In this document: positions 50,262 to 57,573 of the stretch, in pieces
Layout of the letters: every line of letters starts with the position of its first letter
How positions within the stretch are numbered: the stretch's first letter is position 1
Source of the DNA: Natronoarchaeum mannanilyticum
GTDB lineage: Archaea; Halobacteriota; Halobacteria; Halobacteriales; Natronoarchaeaceae
Assembly: GCF_039522665.1 (NCBI RefSeq)
Contig: NZ_BAAADV010000001.1
Span: 558,001 to 622,000, forward strand
Reading direction: 5' to 3'
Length of the DNA stretch: 64,000 nt
The notes under the pieces: model-generated
The model's input: only the letters and a program-made list of their open reading frames with translations
Databases searched by the model: none
Told to the model about the DNA's origin: nothing
Translations under genes and position numbers: made by a program

Positions 50262-50840
50262 TCAGGGCTGCTCGCCGGTCTCGATAGAGAACTCGCCGCG
50301 GGGGTACGCCACGCAAGTGAGCGTGTAGCCGTCGGACATCTCGCTCTCGCCGAGCATCGACTGGTTGTCGTGCTCGACCAGCTCGTTGGCGTCGCCGTCG
50401 ATCTGGCCGGCACACGAAACGCACTGGCCCTGGCGACAGGCGTAGGGGAGGTCCCAGCCTTCCTCCTCGCCGCGGTCGAGGATGTTCTCGTTGTTGGCGA
50501 TCTCGATCGTCTCGCCCTCCTTGACGAACTCGATCTCGTAGTACTCGATCTCGTCTTCGGGGATGTCGGCGGGGCCGCTGCCGCCCGAACCGCCCTCGCC
50601 GCCCTCTTCGAGCTCGCCGCCGGCTTCGCCGCCGCCGATGGCGCCCGCCGGGGCGCCGCCGCCGATCGAGCGGTTCATCGGCTCGGGGAAGTCGGTCTCG
50701 GGGACGCTCTCGGCGCGTCGGTCGAGAACCTGCTGGGAGATGTCTTCGTTTGCGGTCCAGCCCGTGCCCCGCGAGAAGTGCATGAGCACGGCAACCAGGG
50801 TCAGTCCGATCCCGATAGCGACCCCCAGTTCGTTCACCAT
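50262..50840 (-). CDS. Membrane-anchored 2Fe-2S ferredoxin
   Basis: The 192-residue protein has one membrane helix at the N-terminus (NELGVAIGIGLTLVAVLMHF), a Gly/Glu-rich linker (about residues 60-95), and a plant-type 2Fe-2S domain: ENILDRGEEEGWDLPYACRQGQCVSCAGQIDGD with Cys-x4-Cys-x2-Cys, and a last Cys in TLTCVAYPRG. It should donate electrons at the membrane. ATG 50840 (MVNELG) is supported by TTAAA about 28 nt upstream; the longer in-frame form reads through repeat DNA. Confidence 0.9.
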   Translation of the reverse strand: MVNELGVAIGIGLTLVAVLMHFSRGTGWTANEDISQQVLDRRAESVPETDFPEPMNRSIGGGAPAGAIGGGEAGGELEEGGEGGSGGSGPADIPEDEIEYYEIEFVKEGETIEIANNENILDRGEEEGWDLPYACRQGQCVSCAGQIDGDANELVEHDNQSMLGESEMSDGYTLTCVAYPRGEFSIETGEQP

Positions 50841-50908
50841 ATGCGCCCAGATTCGAAGTGCGGGTTTAATTGGTTTGTGTTTCCCGACCACCTTTTCCCT
50901 ACCACCTT

Positions 50909-51029
50909 TTTCCCGTTCGGGTGGCCTCGCTGCGCTCGGCCACCTCTCACGGCAAAAACGTGGGCGAAAAAGGCCGATTCCTCACTTCGTTCGGAATCGG
51001 TGAAACGCCTCGCTTCGCTCGGCGTATGC
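50909..51029 (+). repeat. Two-hairpin dispersed element, copy 1
   Basis: It begins CCACCTTTTTC, contains a hairpin with arms GGTGGCC/GGCCACC around TCGCTGCGCTC, then AAAAACGTGGGCGAAAAAGG, a second hairpin with arms GATTCC/GGAATC (50976-50981 and 50993-50998), and a third CGCC/GGCG around TCGCTTCGCTC. Its last 76 nt (50954-51029) correspond base for base in length to 54337-54412. It lies in the ferredoxin-gnd intergenic region. Confidence 0.78.
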
Positions 51030-51056
51030 TCCACCACTAGCCCCGTTGTCGGACCG

Positions 51057-51953
51057 CTACTCGTCTTTCCGCGCGACTTCGTGCCGTCCGAAGCCGTAGC
51101 GAAGCCGGTTGGCGAGGCGGCGGGAGAACCGGTCGTCGCGGCTGGCGAACCGCTCGGAGAGCGCCTGGTAGATCAGCGGAAGCGGCACCTCCTGTTCGAG
51201 CGCCTCCTGAACGGTCCAGGTTCCGGTCGAGCCGCCGGCGACGTAGTCGTCGACGTCGCCGAGGTCGGAGCCCTCCTCGCGGAATGCCTCCTCGCAGAGT
51301 TCGAGCAGCCACGAGCGGATCACGGCGCCGTTGTTCCACGTGCGCGCAACGGCTTCCAGATCGAGATCGTAGCGGCCGTTCGCGAGGAGCTCGAAGCCCT
51401 CACCGTAGGCCTGCATGAGCGCGTACTCGACGCCGTTGTGGACCATCTTGACGTAGTGGCCGCTGCCGGCGGGGCCCATCCGGTCGTGCCCTTCCGGACC
51501 GGTCGCGACGGCGTCGAAGATCGGCGTCAGCTCGTCGTAGGCCCACTCGGGGCCGCCGATCATCAGCGAGAACCCGAGCTCGGCGCCGGCGGGGCCGCCG
51601 CTGGTGCCGCAGTCGAGATACGCCGCGTCGGTCGCCTCCGCTCGACGCACCGAGTCCTCGAAGTGGGAGTTGCCGCCGTCGACGACGATATCGTCGGCGT
51701 CGAGCGAGCCCTCCAGATCGTCGAGCGCGGCGTCGACCGCTTTGCCGGCAGGCACCATCAGCCAGATGCGCTTCTCGTCGCCGAGTGCCTCCGCGAGGTC
51801 CGTGACGGAGTCGGCCGGCGTCGCGCCGGCGTCCGCCGCCGCCGCGACCGCGTCGTCGTCGAGGTCGAACGCCACCACGTCGTGGCCCGCGTCGAGCACA
51901 CGCTCGACGACGATCTGTCCCATCCGTCCGAGTCCGATAACGCCGAGTTGCAT
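51057..51953 (-). CDS. gnd: 6-phosphogluconate dehydrogenase (decarboxylating), short NAD-type
   Basis: The 298-residue enzyme oxidises and decarboxylates 6-phosphogluconate to ribulose-5-phosphate. MQLGVIGLGRMG is the NAD-binding fold, VVDGGNSHFEDS the conserved GGNS motif, and GPAGSGHYVKMVHNGVEYALMQAYGEGFELL the catalytic block with Lys and Asn. The length fits the short GndA-type enzyme. Haloarchaea run an oxidative pentose phosphate route with this enzyme. The gene is isolated; the 3' end adjoins a repeat element. Confidence 0.93.
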   Translation of the reverse strand: MQLGVIGLGRMGQIVVERVLDAGHDVVAFDLDDDAVAAAADAGATPADSVTDLAEALGDEKRIWLMVPAGKAVDAALDDLEGSLDADDIVVDGGNSHFEDSVRRAEATDAAYLDCGTSGGPAGAELGFSLMIGGPEWAYDELTPIFDAVATGPEGHDRMGPAGSGHYVKMVHNGVEYALMQAYGEGFELLANGRYDLDLEAVARTWNNGAVIRSWLLELCEEAFREEGSDLGDVDDYVAGGSTGTWTVQEALEQEVPLPLIYQALSERFASRDDRFSRRLANRLRYGFGRHEVARKDE

Positions 51954-52060
51954 GGAACACCCTCTCCCGGGGACGTAGGTAGTGATTGCGATTCGTCGGC
52001 CGACGCCGTCGAACGGTACAGCCTCGAGACGCGGGACGCTGAACGGTTTCGTCGCCCCAC

Positions 52061-52093
52061 CTATAGTATAATTATAATTGGAACTATAGTATA
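52061..52093. promoter_or_regulatory. Direct repeat CTATAGTATA upstream of the exported amylase gene
   Basis: CTATAGTATA occurs at 52061-52070 and 52084-52093, 23 bp apart (about two helical turns), 54-86 bp before the amylase ATG. Spacing and position suit a protein binding site upstream of the core promoter. The whole 52060-52135 stretch is strikingly AT-rich. Confidence 0.5.
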
Positions 52094-52115
52094 TTCATCT
52101 AACAATTAAGAATAA

Positions 52116-52121
52116 TTTTAA
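52116..52121 (+). promoter_or_regulatory. TATA box of the exported amylase gene
   Basis: TTTTAA is centred about 28 nt before ATG 52147, giving a leaderless start downstream of the direct repeats. Confidence 0.55.
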
Positions 52122-52146
52122 CTATCATGGTTGTATATGGCGAGTC

Positions 52147-53439
52147 ATGCCATCCGATCACAACGGACGTGGCACGACGTACAGCGCGGACAGACGAACA
52201 GTGCTGAAAGGTATCGGCGCGACGGGCGCGGCCCTCGCCGGTGGCGCAGTTGCGTCCGGCACGGGCGCCGCCGCGATCGGCGACTCGGCCGTCCTCCAGT
52301 TTTACCACACCAACTGGTCGGACGTCGAGAGCCAGGTGAGCGCAATCGCGGACGCCGGGTTCGACGCGATCCAGCTACCGCCCGCACAGGAATCGAAGCT
52401 GACGCGCGCCGATCAGGACGACGACCACCACCCGCCGCTGGGGTATCAGCCGATCAATCACAAGAACTTCGACAGCGAGTTCGGCACGGAAGCCCAGTAC
52501 CAGTCGCTGGTCGACGCCGCGCACTGGAACGGGCTGAGCGTCATCGCCGACGCGGTCATGAACCACATGGCCGCCGGCGTCGACTTCTCGAACTTCCCGT
52601 ACTTCAGCTACAACGACTTCCACCACAACGGCGGGATCGACGACTACAGCGACGACTGGCAGGTCGAGAACTGCGACCTCTCGGGGCTGCCGGACCTCGA
52701 CCAGGACTCGAGCTACGTTCGCGGCCAGCTCAAAGACTACGTCGACAAGTACGCCAGCCTCGGCGTCGACGGCATCCGCTGGGACGCCGCCAAGCACATG
52801 TCGGAGTCGTTCTTCGCCAACCACGTCAGCTCGTGGGCGAACGAACACGGCCTGTACTCGGTCGGCGAGGTGCTCCAGGGTTCGAAGAGCTACTGCGACG
52901 GCTACGCCCAGACGGGGATGTCGGTGACCGACTACCCGCTGTACTACACGATGAAGGAGGACGCGTTCCACCAGAACGGCGACCTCAGCACGCTCGACGG
53001 CGGCGGCTACGTCGACTGGAACTCCTACAGAGCGATGACGTTCGTCTCGAACCACGATAGCGACCCGCCGCAGTACCAGAAGATGGCCTACGCGTACATC
53101 CTGACCCAGGAGGGCTATCCGCGGGTGTACCAGAAGGACATGCCCTACTGGGACGGCGACATCAAGGATCTGCTGTGGGTCCGACGGAATCTCGCGGCCG
53201 GATCGGCGATCACGCGACACGCCAGCCGGGACCTCTACATCTTCGAGCGGGAGGGGAACCTGCTCGTCGGGCTCAATCGGTCGGGCTCCTGGCAGGGCAA
53301 GTGGGTCCCCACGAGCTGGACCAACACCGAGCTCTCGGACTACGTCGGCAACAACGGCGACAACTTCACGACGAACGGCGACGGCTGGGTGCAGATCTGG
53401 ATCCCGCCGCGAGGGTGGGTCTGCTACGCGCCGGCCTGA
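52147..53439 (+). CDS. Tat-exported alpha-amylase, GH13
   Basis: The 430-residue protein starts with a Tat signal (DRRTVLKGIGATGAALAGGA, residues 15-34), so it is exported folded. The GH13 regions are present: region I ADAVMNH (134-140), region II GIRWDAAKH with nucleophile Asp213, region III VGEV with Glu241 acid/base and region IV VSNHD with Asp304. The C-terminus is a short beta domain (DNFTTNGDGWVQIWIPPRGWVCYAPA). Expected substrate is starch or glycogen. It ends the AT-rich promoter region described separately. Confidence 0.95.
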   Translation: MPSDHNGRGTTYSADRRTVLKGIGATGAALAGGAVASGTGAAAIGDSAVLQFYHTNWSDVESQVSAIADAGFDAIQLPPAQESKLTRADQDDDHHPPLGYQPINHKNFDSEFGTEAQYQSLVDAAHWNGLSVIADAVMNHMAAGVDFSNFPYFSYNDFHHNGGIDDYSDDWQVENCDLSGLPDLDQDSSYVRGQLKDYVDKYASLGVDGIRWDAAKHMSESFFANHVSSWANEHGLYSVGEVLQGSKSYCDGYAQTGMSVTDYPLYYTMKEDAFHQNGDLSTLDGGGYVDWNSYRAMTFVSNHDSDPPQYQKMAYAYILTQEGYPRVYQKDMPYWDGDIKDLLWVRRNLAAGSAITRHASRDLYIFEREGNLLVGLNRSGSWQGKWVPTSWTNTELSDYVGNNGDNFTTNGDGWVQIWIPPRGWVCYAPA

Positions 53440-53629
53440 ACGACGAGCGCGCGACCGCTGCTCGGCTGGGTGAGACCGGGCGCAGGTCGGCTTCGTCGGT
53501 CACCGCGGCTGACGGTCTTCTTTTGCAGCTTCGGAGCCTCACGAGGTCGGACTGAACGCTAACGATGGAAGCGACGATCGGCTGCTAGAATCGTACGCAA
53601 AAATCGAATCGACGGATCGAAACCGACTC

Positions 53630-54064
53630 TCAGCGGTACCAGGAACGCTGGTCGAAGATGTACGCCAGGCACGCGACCGAGATCGCGAGCGGGACGAGCC
53701 ACTGGAGCAGGCCATCCGCGTAGGAGACGGGCACGTTGGAGCTCGTCTGGACCCACACGAGGCAGCCGAGGAACAGGACCGATTGCGCCCCGAACATCGC
53801 CAGTGCGGCCGGCCAGGCCCACGACTTGATGCTCCAGATGCCGCCGATGACGTACAGCTGAACAACCGTCAGCGCCATCGACGCGAAGACTACCCACGCG
53901 AGACCGTCGATCGAGAGGAGCGAGAAGTTGAAAAAGCCCGCCCCGGCCATGTCCGAGAGCCCGATCATCGCGAAGGCCATCCCGAACAGCACCAGATATC
54001 CGTCTACGACACAGGCGGCCCGAATGCCCGCGGGGACCGATGTCAATTTCTCGTCTGCGGTCAT
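53630..54064 (-). CDS. Four-helix membrane protein, family unknown
   Basis: A 144-residue protein with four hydrophobic segments: GYLVLFGMAFAMIGLSDM, DGLAWVVFASMALTVVQLYVIG, WAWPAALAMFGAQSVLFLGCLVW and LLQWLVPLAISVACLAYIF. ATG 54064 (MTADEKLTS) is chosen over an upstream TTG because TTTTTA lies 27 nt upstream. No function recognised. Confidence 0.75.
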   Translation of the reverse strand: MTADEKLTSVPAGIRAACVVDGYLVLFGMAFAMIGLSDMAGAGFFNFSLLSIDGLAWVVFASMALTVVQLYVIGGIWSIKSWAWPAALAMFGAQSVLFLGCLVWVQTSSNVPVSYADGLLQWLVPLAISVACLAYIFDQRSWYR

Positions 54065-54212
54065 GTCCACCAAGTCGGAGCGCCACCGTAAAAATTTTTC
54101 TAACGCAAGATTACCGAATTCCTCATTCTTTCAACTCGCGGTCGGGCTGCCCGAGGACGGCGACGAAACGAAGCCCTTAACTCCCGGAGCGGCATTCGTG
54201 GAAATGCACATC

Positions 54213-54283
54213 GGGACCGTGGGGTAGTGGTATCCTATGCGGATGGGGTCCGTATGACCCGAGTTCGACTCTCGGCGGTCCCA
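54213..54283 (+). tRNA. tRNA-Pro, anticodon GGG
   Basis: A 71-nt cloverleaf: acceptor GGGACCG/CGGTCCC with discriminator A, anticodon stem UGCGG/CCGUA around AUGGGGU (anticodon GGG, reads CCC and CCU), T-arm CCGAG-UUCGACU-CUCGG. CCA is not encoded and no intron is seen. Its 3' end runs into CTCCACC and a T-run. It is a second proline isoacceptor in the window. Confidence 0.95.
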
Positions 54284-54285
54284 CT

Positions 54286-54412
54286 CCACCTTTTTCATCG
54301 TCGGGTTCGCTCGCTAGGCTCGCGAACCACTCCTCGAAAAACGTGGGCAAAAAAGGCCGATTCCGAACGAAGTGAGGAATCGGTGAACCGCCTCGCTTCG
54401 CTCGGCGGATGC
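54286..54412 (+). repeat. Two-hairpin dispersed element, copy 2
   Basis: It starts CCACCTTTTTC as copy 1 does and has a first hairpin GGTTCGC/GCGAACC with a TCGCTAGGCTC loop, so the stem differs in sequence from copy 1 but still pairs. The second hairpin keeps GATTCC/GGAATC arms (54359-54364 and 54376-54381), but the loop sequence is the reverse complement of that in copy 1. The last hairpin is CGCC/GGCG around TCGCTTCGCTC, as in copy 1. Confidence 0.78.
54291..54295 (+). terminator. T-run after tRNA-Pro(GGG)
   Basis: TTTTT follows the tRNA 3' end by 7 nt and is a likely archaeal U-tract terminator. It lies at the start of the repeat element. Confidence 0.55.
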
Positions 54413-54522
54413 ACTCTCCGCGAGTCCGCTAACTTGGAGCCTCGACACAACTAACCGAAGACAACTGAAGCTACGGCGCGATGTCCGCAGTACTTTTCAT
54501 AATTCCGACCGATCGTCCGCAC

Positions 54523-54705
54523 ATGAACCGAAGGCGGCTGAAAATCCTGATCGGTGTGGCGATGGTCCTGCTCGGTCTCGTTCAGGCGTGGTCGTTCGCC
54601 GTTCAGGATATGTGGATCCCGACCGCCCTGGGAGTCGCCTACGGTGCCATCGGCGTCGCCTTTCTCTGGACCGAAGTGTACGCCGCCGACGAGTCGGCCG
54701 GCTAG
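54523..54705 (+). CDS. Small two-helix membrane protein
   Basis: The 60-residue protein MNRRRLKILIGVAMVLLGLVQAW... has two membrane helices (LKILIGVAMVLLGLVQAWSF and IPTALGVAYGAIGVAFLW) and an acidic C-terminus. TTTTCATAA lies 27 nt upstream of ATG 54523, so this start is preferred to one at 54481. Its stop overlaps the CPBP gene end by 4 bp. No family recognised. Confidence 0.68.
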   Translation: MNRRRLKILIGVAMVLLGLVQAWSFAVQDMWIPTALGVAYGAIGVAFLWTEVYAADESAG

Positions 54706-55472
54706 AGGAACCCGCCGCCGACGTGCAGGACCAGCCCCGCCCCGAAGTGGGCGATCATCGCGGCTTCCAGCCCGCCCTTCCAGTAGAGCCAGCCGAACAG
54801 CGCGCCCGGAAGTCCGTTGAGTACGAGCGCCCGGACGATCACCGCGGGCGTGAGCGCGGTAAGTTGCGCGGTCGCCGGCAGGTGCCCGAGGGCGAATAGC
54901 ACCGAGGTGAGTACCACGCCGAGCCAGACCATCCAGGGCTGCGGCATCCCGTCGGGGCCCGGACGGAGTCGCCAGAGCGTCCAGACGACGAGCGTCATCG
55001 CGCCGAACCGAAGGAGGATCTCCTCGTAGGTTCCGCCGGCCAGGGCTGCGAGGACGCCGACGCCGAGAATGTCGAGCGGCGTGCCGGCGAGGCCCGAGCC
55101 GACCGCGACGTGGCCGGCGAACGCGAGTCGATCGAGAGCGAGGACGAGCGCGCCGGCCGCTGCACCCAGGCCGAGCGACTGCGCGACGACCGGCCGCGGG
55201 TCCGGCATCGGGTAACCGCCGAGCGCGGCGTCGAGAAACGGCGTGCGAAAGCCGACAGCAGGACCGAGCGACAGGCCGATCCACGTTGCGATCGCGAGCA
55301 GGACGGCGGTCTGACCGAGCGTGGCGGCGACGGCCAGCGCCGGCGAAACGGGAAGCGCCGCGGGATCGAGGACGCCGGAGCGAAACAGGTACGGCAGCGA
55401 CGCCGCGACGCCGGCGACGCCGAGCAGCCACAGAGCGAGAAACGATCGGCGATCGACCGGGCGACGAGTCAT
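54702..55472 (-). CDS. CPBP-family intramembrane metalloprotease
   Basis: CPBP/Abi proteases are membrane proteins with a Glu-Glu and two His metal sites. The 256-residue protein has about seven helices, TYEEILLRFGAM with Glu150 and Glu151, ALGHLPATAQL with His197, and AMIAHFGAGLVLHVG with His242, in the family order. Substrates are unknown; bacterial members act in protein secretion or bacteriocin immunity. Start ATG 55472. Confidence 0.88.
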   Translation of the reverse strand: MTRRPVDRRSFLALWLLGVAGVAASLPYLFRSGVLDPAALPVSPALAVAATLGQTAVLLAIATWIGLSLGPAVGFRTPFLDAALGGYPMPDPRPVVAQSLGLGAAAGALVLALDRLAFAGHVAVGSGLAGTPLDILGVGVLAALAGGTYEEILLRFGAMTLVVWTLWRLRPGPDGMPQPWMVWLGVVLTSVLFALGHLPATAQLTALTPAVIVRALVLNGLPGALFGWLYWKGGLEAAMIAHFGAGLVLHVGGGFL

Positions 55473-55642
55473 CTCTCCGGGATTTCTGATCGAGGGGCAA
55501 ATCGCTGGCGGTCGGCGAACGAGTCGCTGGCGGTCGACGACCGGGTCGGACGCCGACGCGTCCGCGTCGACGCCGGGGCGACCGTCTCGACGCCGAGGCG
55601 GAACCCCGAGGAACCGGAACGCGACGGGTCGATCCGGACGAC

Positions 55643-55648
55643 TTTATG
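55643..55648 (+). promoter_or_regulatory. TATA box of htpX
   Basis: TTTATG is centred 27 nt before ATG 55672, a leaderless promoter that fixes the htpX start. Confidence 0.72.
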
Positions 55649-55671
55649 CTGTCCGGCCCCTAGCAGGTCGC

Positions 55672-56553
55672 ATGCAGTGGCAACCCGACTGGGGACTTCG
55701 CGCGCGGATGGGGCTGACGATGTTTCTCCTGTTCGCGCTGTACATCGTGTTCTTCGCGGCGCTGTGGGCGTACTCCGGCGGGAGCCTGCTCATCGCGGGG
55801 CTGGTCATCGGCTCGTTCTCGCTGGGCCAGTACTTCTTCAGCGACAAGCTCGCGCTCCGGAGCATGGGCGCGAAGACGGTCAGCGAGGAGGAGTACCCCG
55901 AACTCCACGCCGCGGTCCAGCGCCTCGCTCAGCAGGCCGACCTGCCCAAGCCGACCGTGGCGGTCGCCGACGACCGCGTTCCCAACGCCTTCGCGACCGG
56001 CCGGAACCAGAAGAACGCCGCCGTCTGCGTGACGACCGGACTCCTGCAGACGCTCAACCAGGACGAACTGGAGGGCGTACTCGCCCACGAACTCGCCCAC
56101 GTCAAGAACCGGGACGTGATGGTGATGACGATCGCGTCGTTCCTCTCGACGATCGCCTTCATGATCGTCCGGTGGGGCGCCTTTTTCGGCGGCGGCGGGC
56201 AGCGCCGCCAGGGCGGCGGCGGCATCATCGTCGCGATCTTGATCTCGCTGGTCGTGTGGATCATCAGCTACGTACTGATCCGGGCGCTCTCGCGGTACCG
56301 CGAGTACGCCGCCGACCGCGGGGCGGCCGTGATCACGGGCAAACCCTCCGCGCTGGCGTCGGCGCTGATGAAGATCTCCGGCGAGATGGAGAAGATCCCG
56401 AGCAACGACATGCGCGACGAGGCCGAGATGAACGCCTTCTTCATCATCCCGATCTCGAAGGGGGCGATCGCGCGCCTCTTTAGCACCCACCCGCCGACCG
56501 AGAAGCGCATCGACCAGCTCAACCGGCTGGAGCGCGAGATGGAAGGGTTGTAG
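55672..56553 (+). CDS. htpX: HtpX-family M48 membrane metalloprotease
   Basis: HtpX degrades damaged or misfolded membrane proteins. The 293-residue protein has two N-terminal helices (about 14-54), the zinc motif HELAH at 139-143, a central helix pair, and the downstream Glu in YREYAADRGAAV, in M48B order. It is followed after 24 bp by pspAB, a pairing typical of haloarchaea, so a shared envelope-stress role is likely. The start is fixed by a TATA box 27 nt upstream. Confidence 0.94.
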   Translation: MQWQPDWGLRARMGLTMFLLFALYIVFFAALWAYSGGSLLIAGLVIGSFSLGQYFFSDKLALRSMGAKTVSEEEYPELHAAVQRLAQQADLPKPTVAVADDRVPNAFATGRNQKNAAVCVTTGLLQTLNQDELEGVLAHELAHVKNRDVMVMTIASFLSTIAFMIVRWGAFFGGGGQRRQGGGGIIVAILISLVVWIISYVLIRALSRYREYAADRGAAVITGKPSALASALMKISGEMEKIPSNDMRDEAEMNAFFIIPISKGAIARLFSTHPPTEKRIDQLNRLEREMEGL

Positions 56554-56577
56554 TTCCCGACGCCCCACGACGGAGAT

Positions 56578-57192
56578 ATGGGACTGCTCGACGGGCTCCG
56601 GAGCATCTTCGGGACCCGCGCCGAATCCGACGCCACGAGCGGGGCCGACCCCGACGACCTGTTCGGGATGAGCACCGCTTACCTGACGATGGCGGCCGAC
56701 CTGGGGTACGAGCCCACCGGCCACGCCGCGCTGTGTTTCGCCGAGGTCGACAGCCACGAGTTCGCCGGAACGGTTTCTGACGTCCGCGCGATCCTGTCGG
56801 CGGGCGAGGCCGAAACCGGCACCGTCTCCCGGTTCGTCGACGACGACCACGGCTACCGCTGGGTCGTCTTCGAGGACGAGGACGACTTCGAGGATCTGGT
56901 GACGAATCTGAACTTCGCCTCGGACACGTTCATCGAGGAGGGGTACGGCTCGCGCCTGCTCGCGGCCGTGTTCGCCTTCGAGGGCCGCGGTCAGCCCGCC
57001 GACTGGATCTACTCGTTCCGCCGCGGGACCTTTTATCCGTTCGCGCCGAAGCCGGACGCCAGCCACGAGCGCGACAACCAACTGGAGCTGAAGCTGTCGA
57101 GCGTGCTCGACGGCGAACTTGAAGTCGAGGACGACAAGGAGTACTGGTACCCGCTCTGGCCCAGCGAGGGCGGTCGGCATCCCTGGGAGTAG
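56578..57192 (+). CDS. pspAB: PspA-associated protein PspAB
   Basis: The 204-residue protein begins MGLLDGLRSIFGTRAESD and contains DDLFGMSTAYLTMAADLGYEPTGHAALCFAEVDSHEF and LTNLNFASDTFIEEGYGSRLLAAVFAFEG with the C-terminal REDNQLELKLSSVLDGELEVEDDKEYWYPLWP. This is the haloarchaeal PspAB family, encoded beside htpX as here. Its molecular function is not established, but it belongs to the membrane-stress response. Confidence 0.88.
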   Translation: MGLLDGLRSIFGTRAESDATSGADPDDLFGMSTAYLTMAADLGYEPTGHAALCFAEVDSHEFAGTVSDVRAILSAGEAETGTVSRFVDDDHGYRWVVFEDEDDFEDLVTNLNFASDTFIEEGYGSRLLAAVFAFEGRGQPADWIYSFRRGTFYPFAPKPDASHERDNQLELKLSSVLDGELEVEDDKEYWYPLWPSEGGRHPWE

Positions 57193-57264
57193 CGTGAGAG
57201 GGCGTCTCTCGATGTTTCGGTTGACGCACCACCGAGGGATCTTCTGATTCTGGAACCGGGGTGA

Positions 57265-57380
57265 ACACCTCGAAAGCCCCCGCTCGCTCCGGTCGAGGGG
57301 CTTGCTGCGCGCGCTCCCTTCGGTCGCGTGCTTACGGCGCCCGTCTTCCCGGAGCGAGCGGCCCCTTTCAGTCCCACCCA
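57265..57380 (-). repeat. Stem-variable element, copy C
   Basis: On the minus strand it reads GGGTGGGACTGAAAGGGGC, a 12-nt arm CGCTCGCTCCGG, an interior with AAGCACGCGACC, the complementary arm CCGGAGCGAGCG and GGGGCTTTCGAGGTGT. Outer blocks match copies A and B; the arms do not. Copies C and B are head-to-head with a 25-nt spacer. Confidence 0.82.
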
Positions 57381-57404
57381 TGTCGGCTGGTCGATCAAGC
57401 GTAG

Positions 57405-57524
57405 GGGTGGGACTGAAAGGGGCTGACGCCTCGACGTACCCGGACGAAGCAAGCACCGCAGCCGCCGAAGGCCGAGGAGCGAAGCGAGTCCCGGAAGTCG
57501 AGGCGTCAGGGGCTTTCGAGGTGT
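57405..57524 (+). repeat. Stem-variable element, copy B
   Basis: It begins GGGTGGGACTGAAAGGGGC (57405-57423), arm TGACGCCTCGAC (57424-57435), interior with GCAAGCACCGCAGC, the arm's exact complement GTCGAGGCGTCA (57497-57508) and ends GGGGCTTTCGAGGTGT (57509-57524). The 19-nt start and 16-nt end are identical to copy C. Confidence 0.82.
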
Positions 57525-57573
57525 CGTTGATCGCGGTGACAGAGAAAACGAGTCAGCTAGTAACCGCTAATCC

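Noticed and set aside
50834-51037. Frame with SERSEESA-type residues
   Set aside because: The residues are a reading of the TCGCTNCGCTC hairpins, not a protein family. Such products recur wherever these repeats occur.
52131-53060. Arg-rich 309-residue frame overlapping the exported amylase
   Set aside because: It is a +1 frame of the amylase gene, Arg-rich because of GC-rich codon shift, with no motifs.
57405-57524. GGGTGGGACTGAAAG as a CRISPR repeat
   Set aside because: It resembles CRISPR repeat 3' ends over about 11 nt only. No regular spacer array and no cas gene is present in the window.
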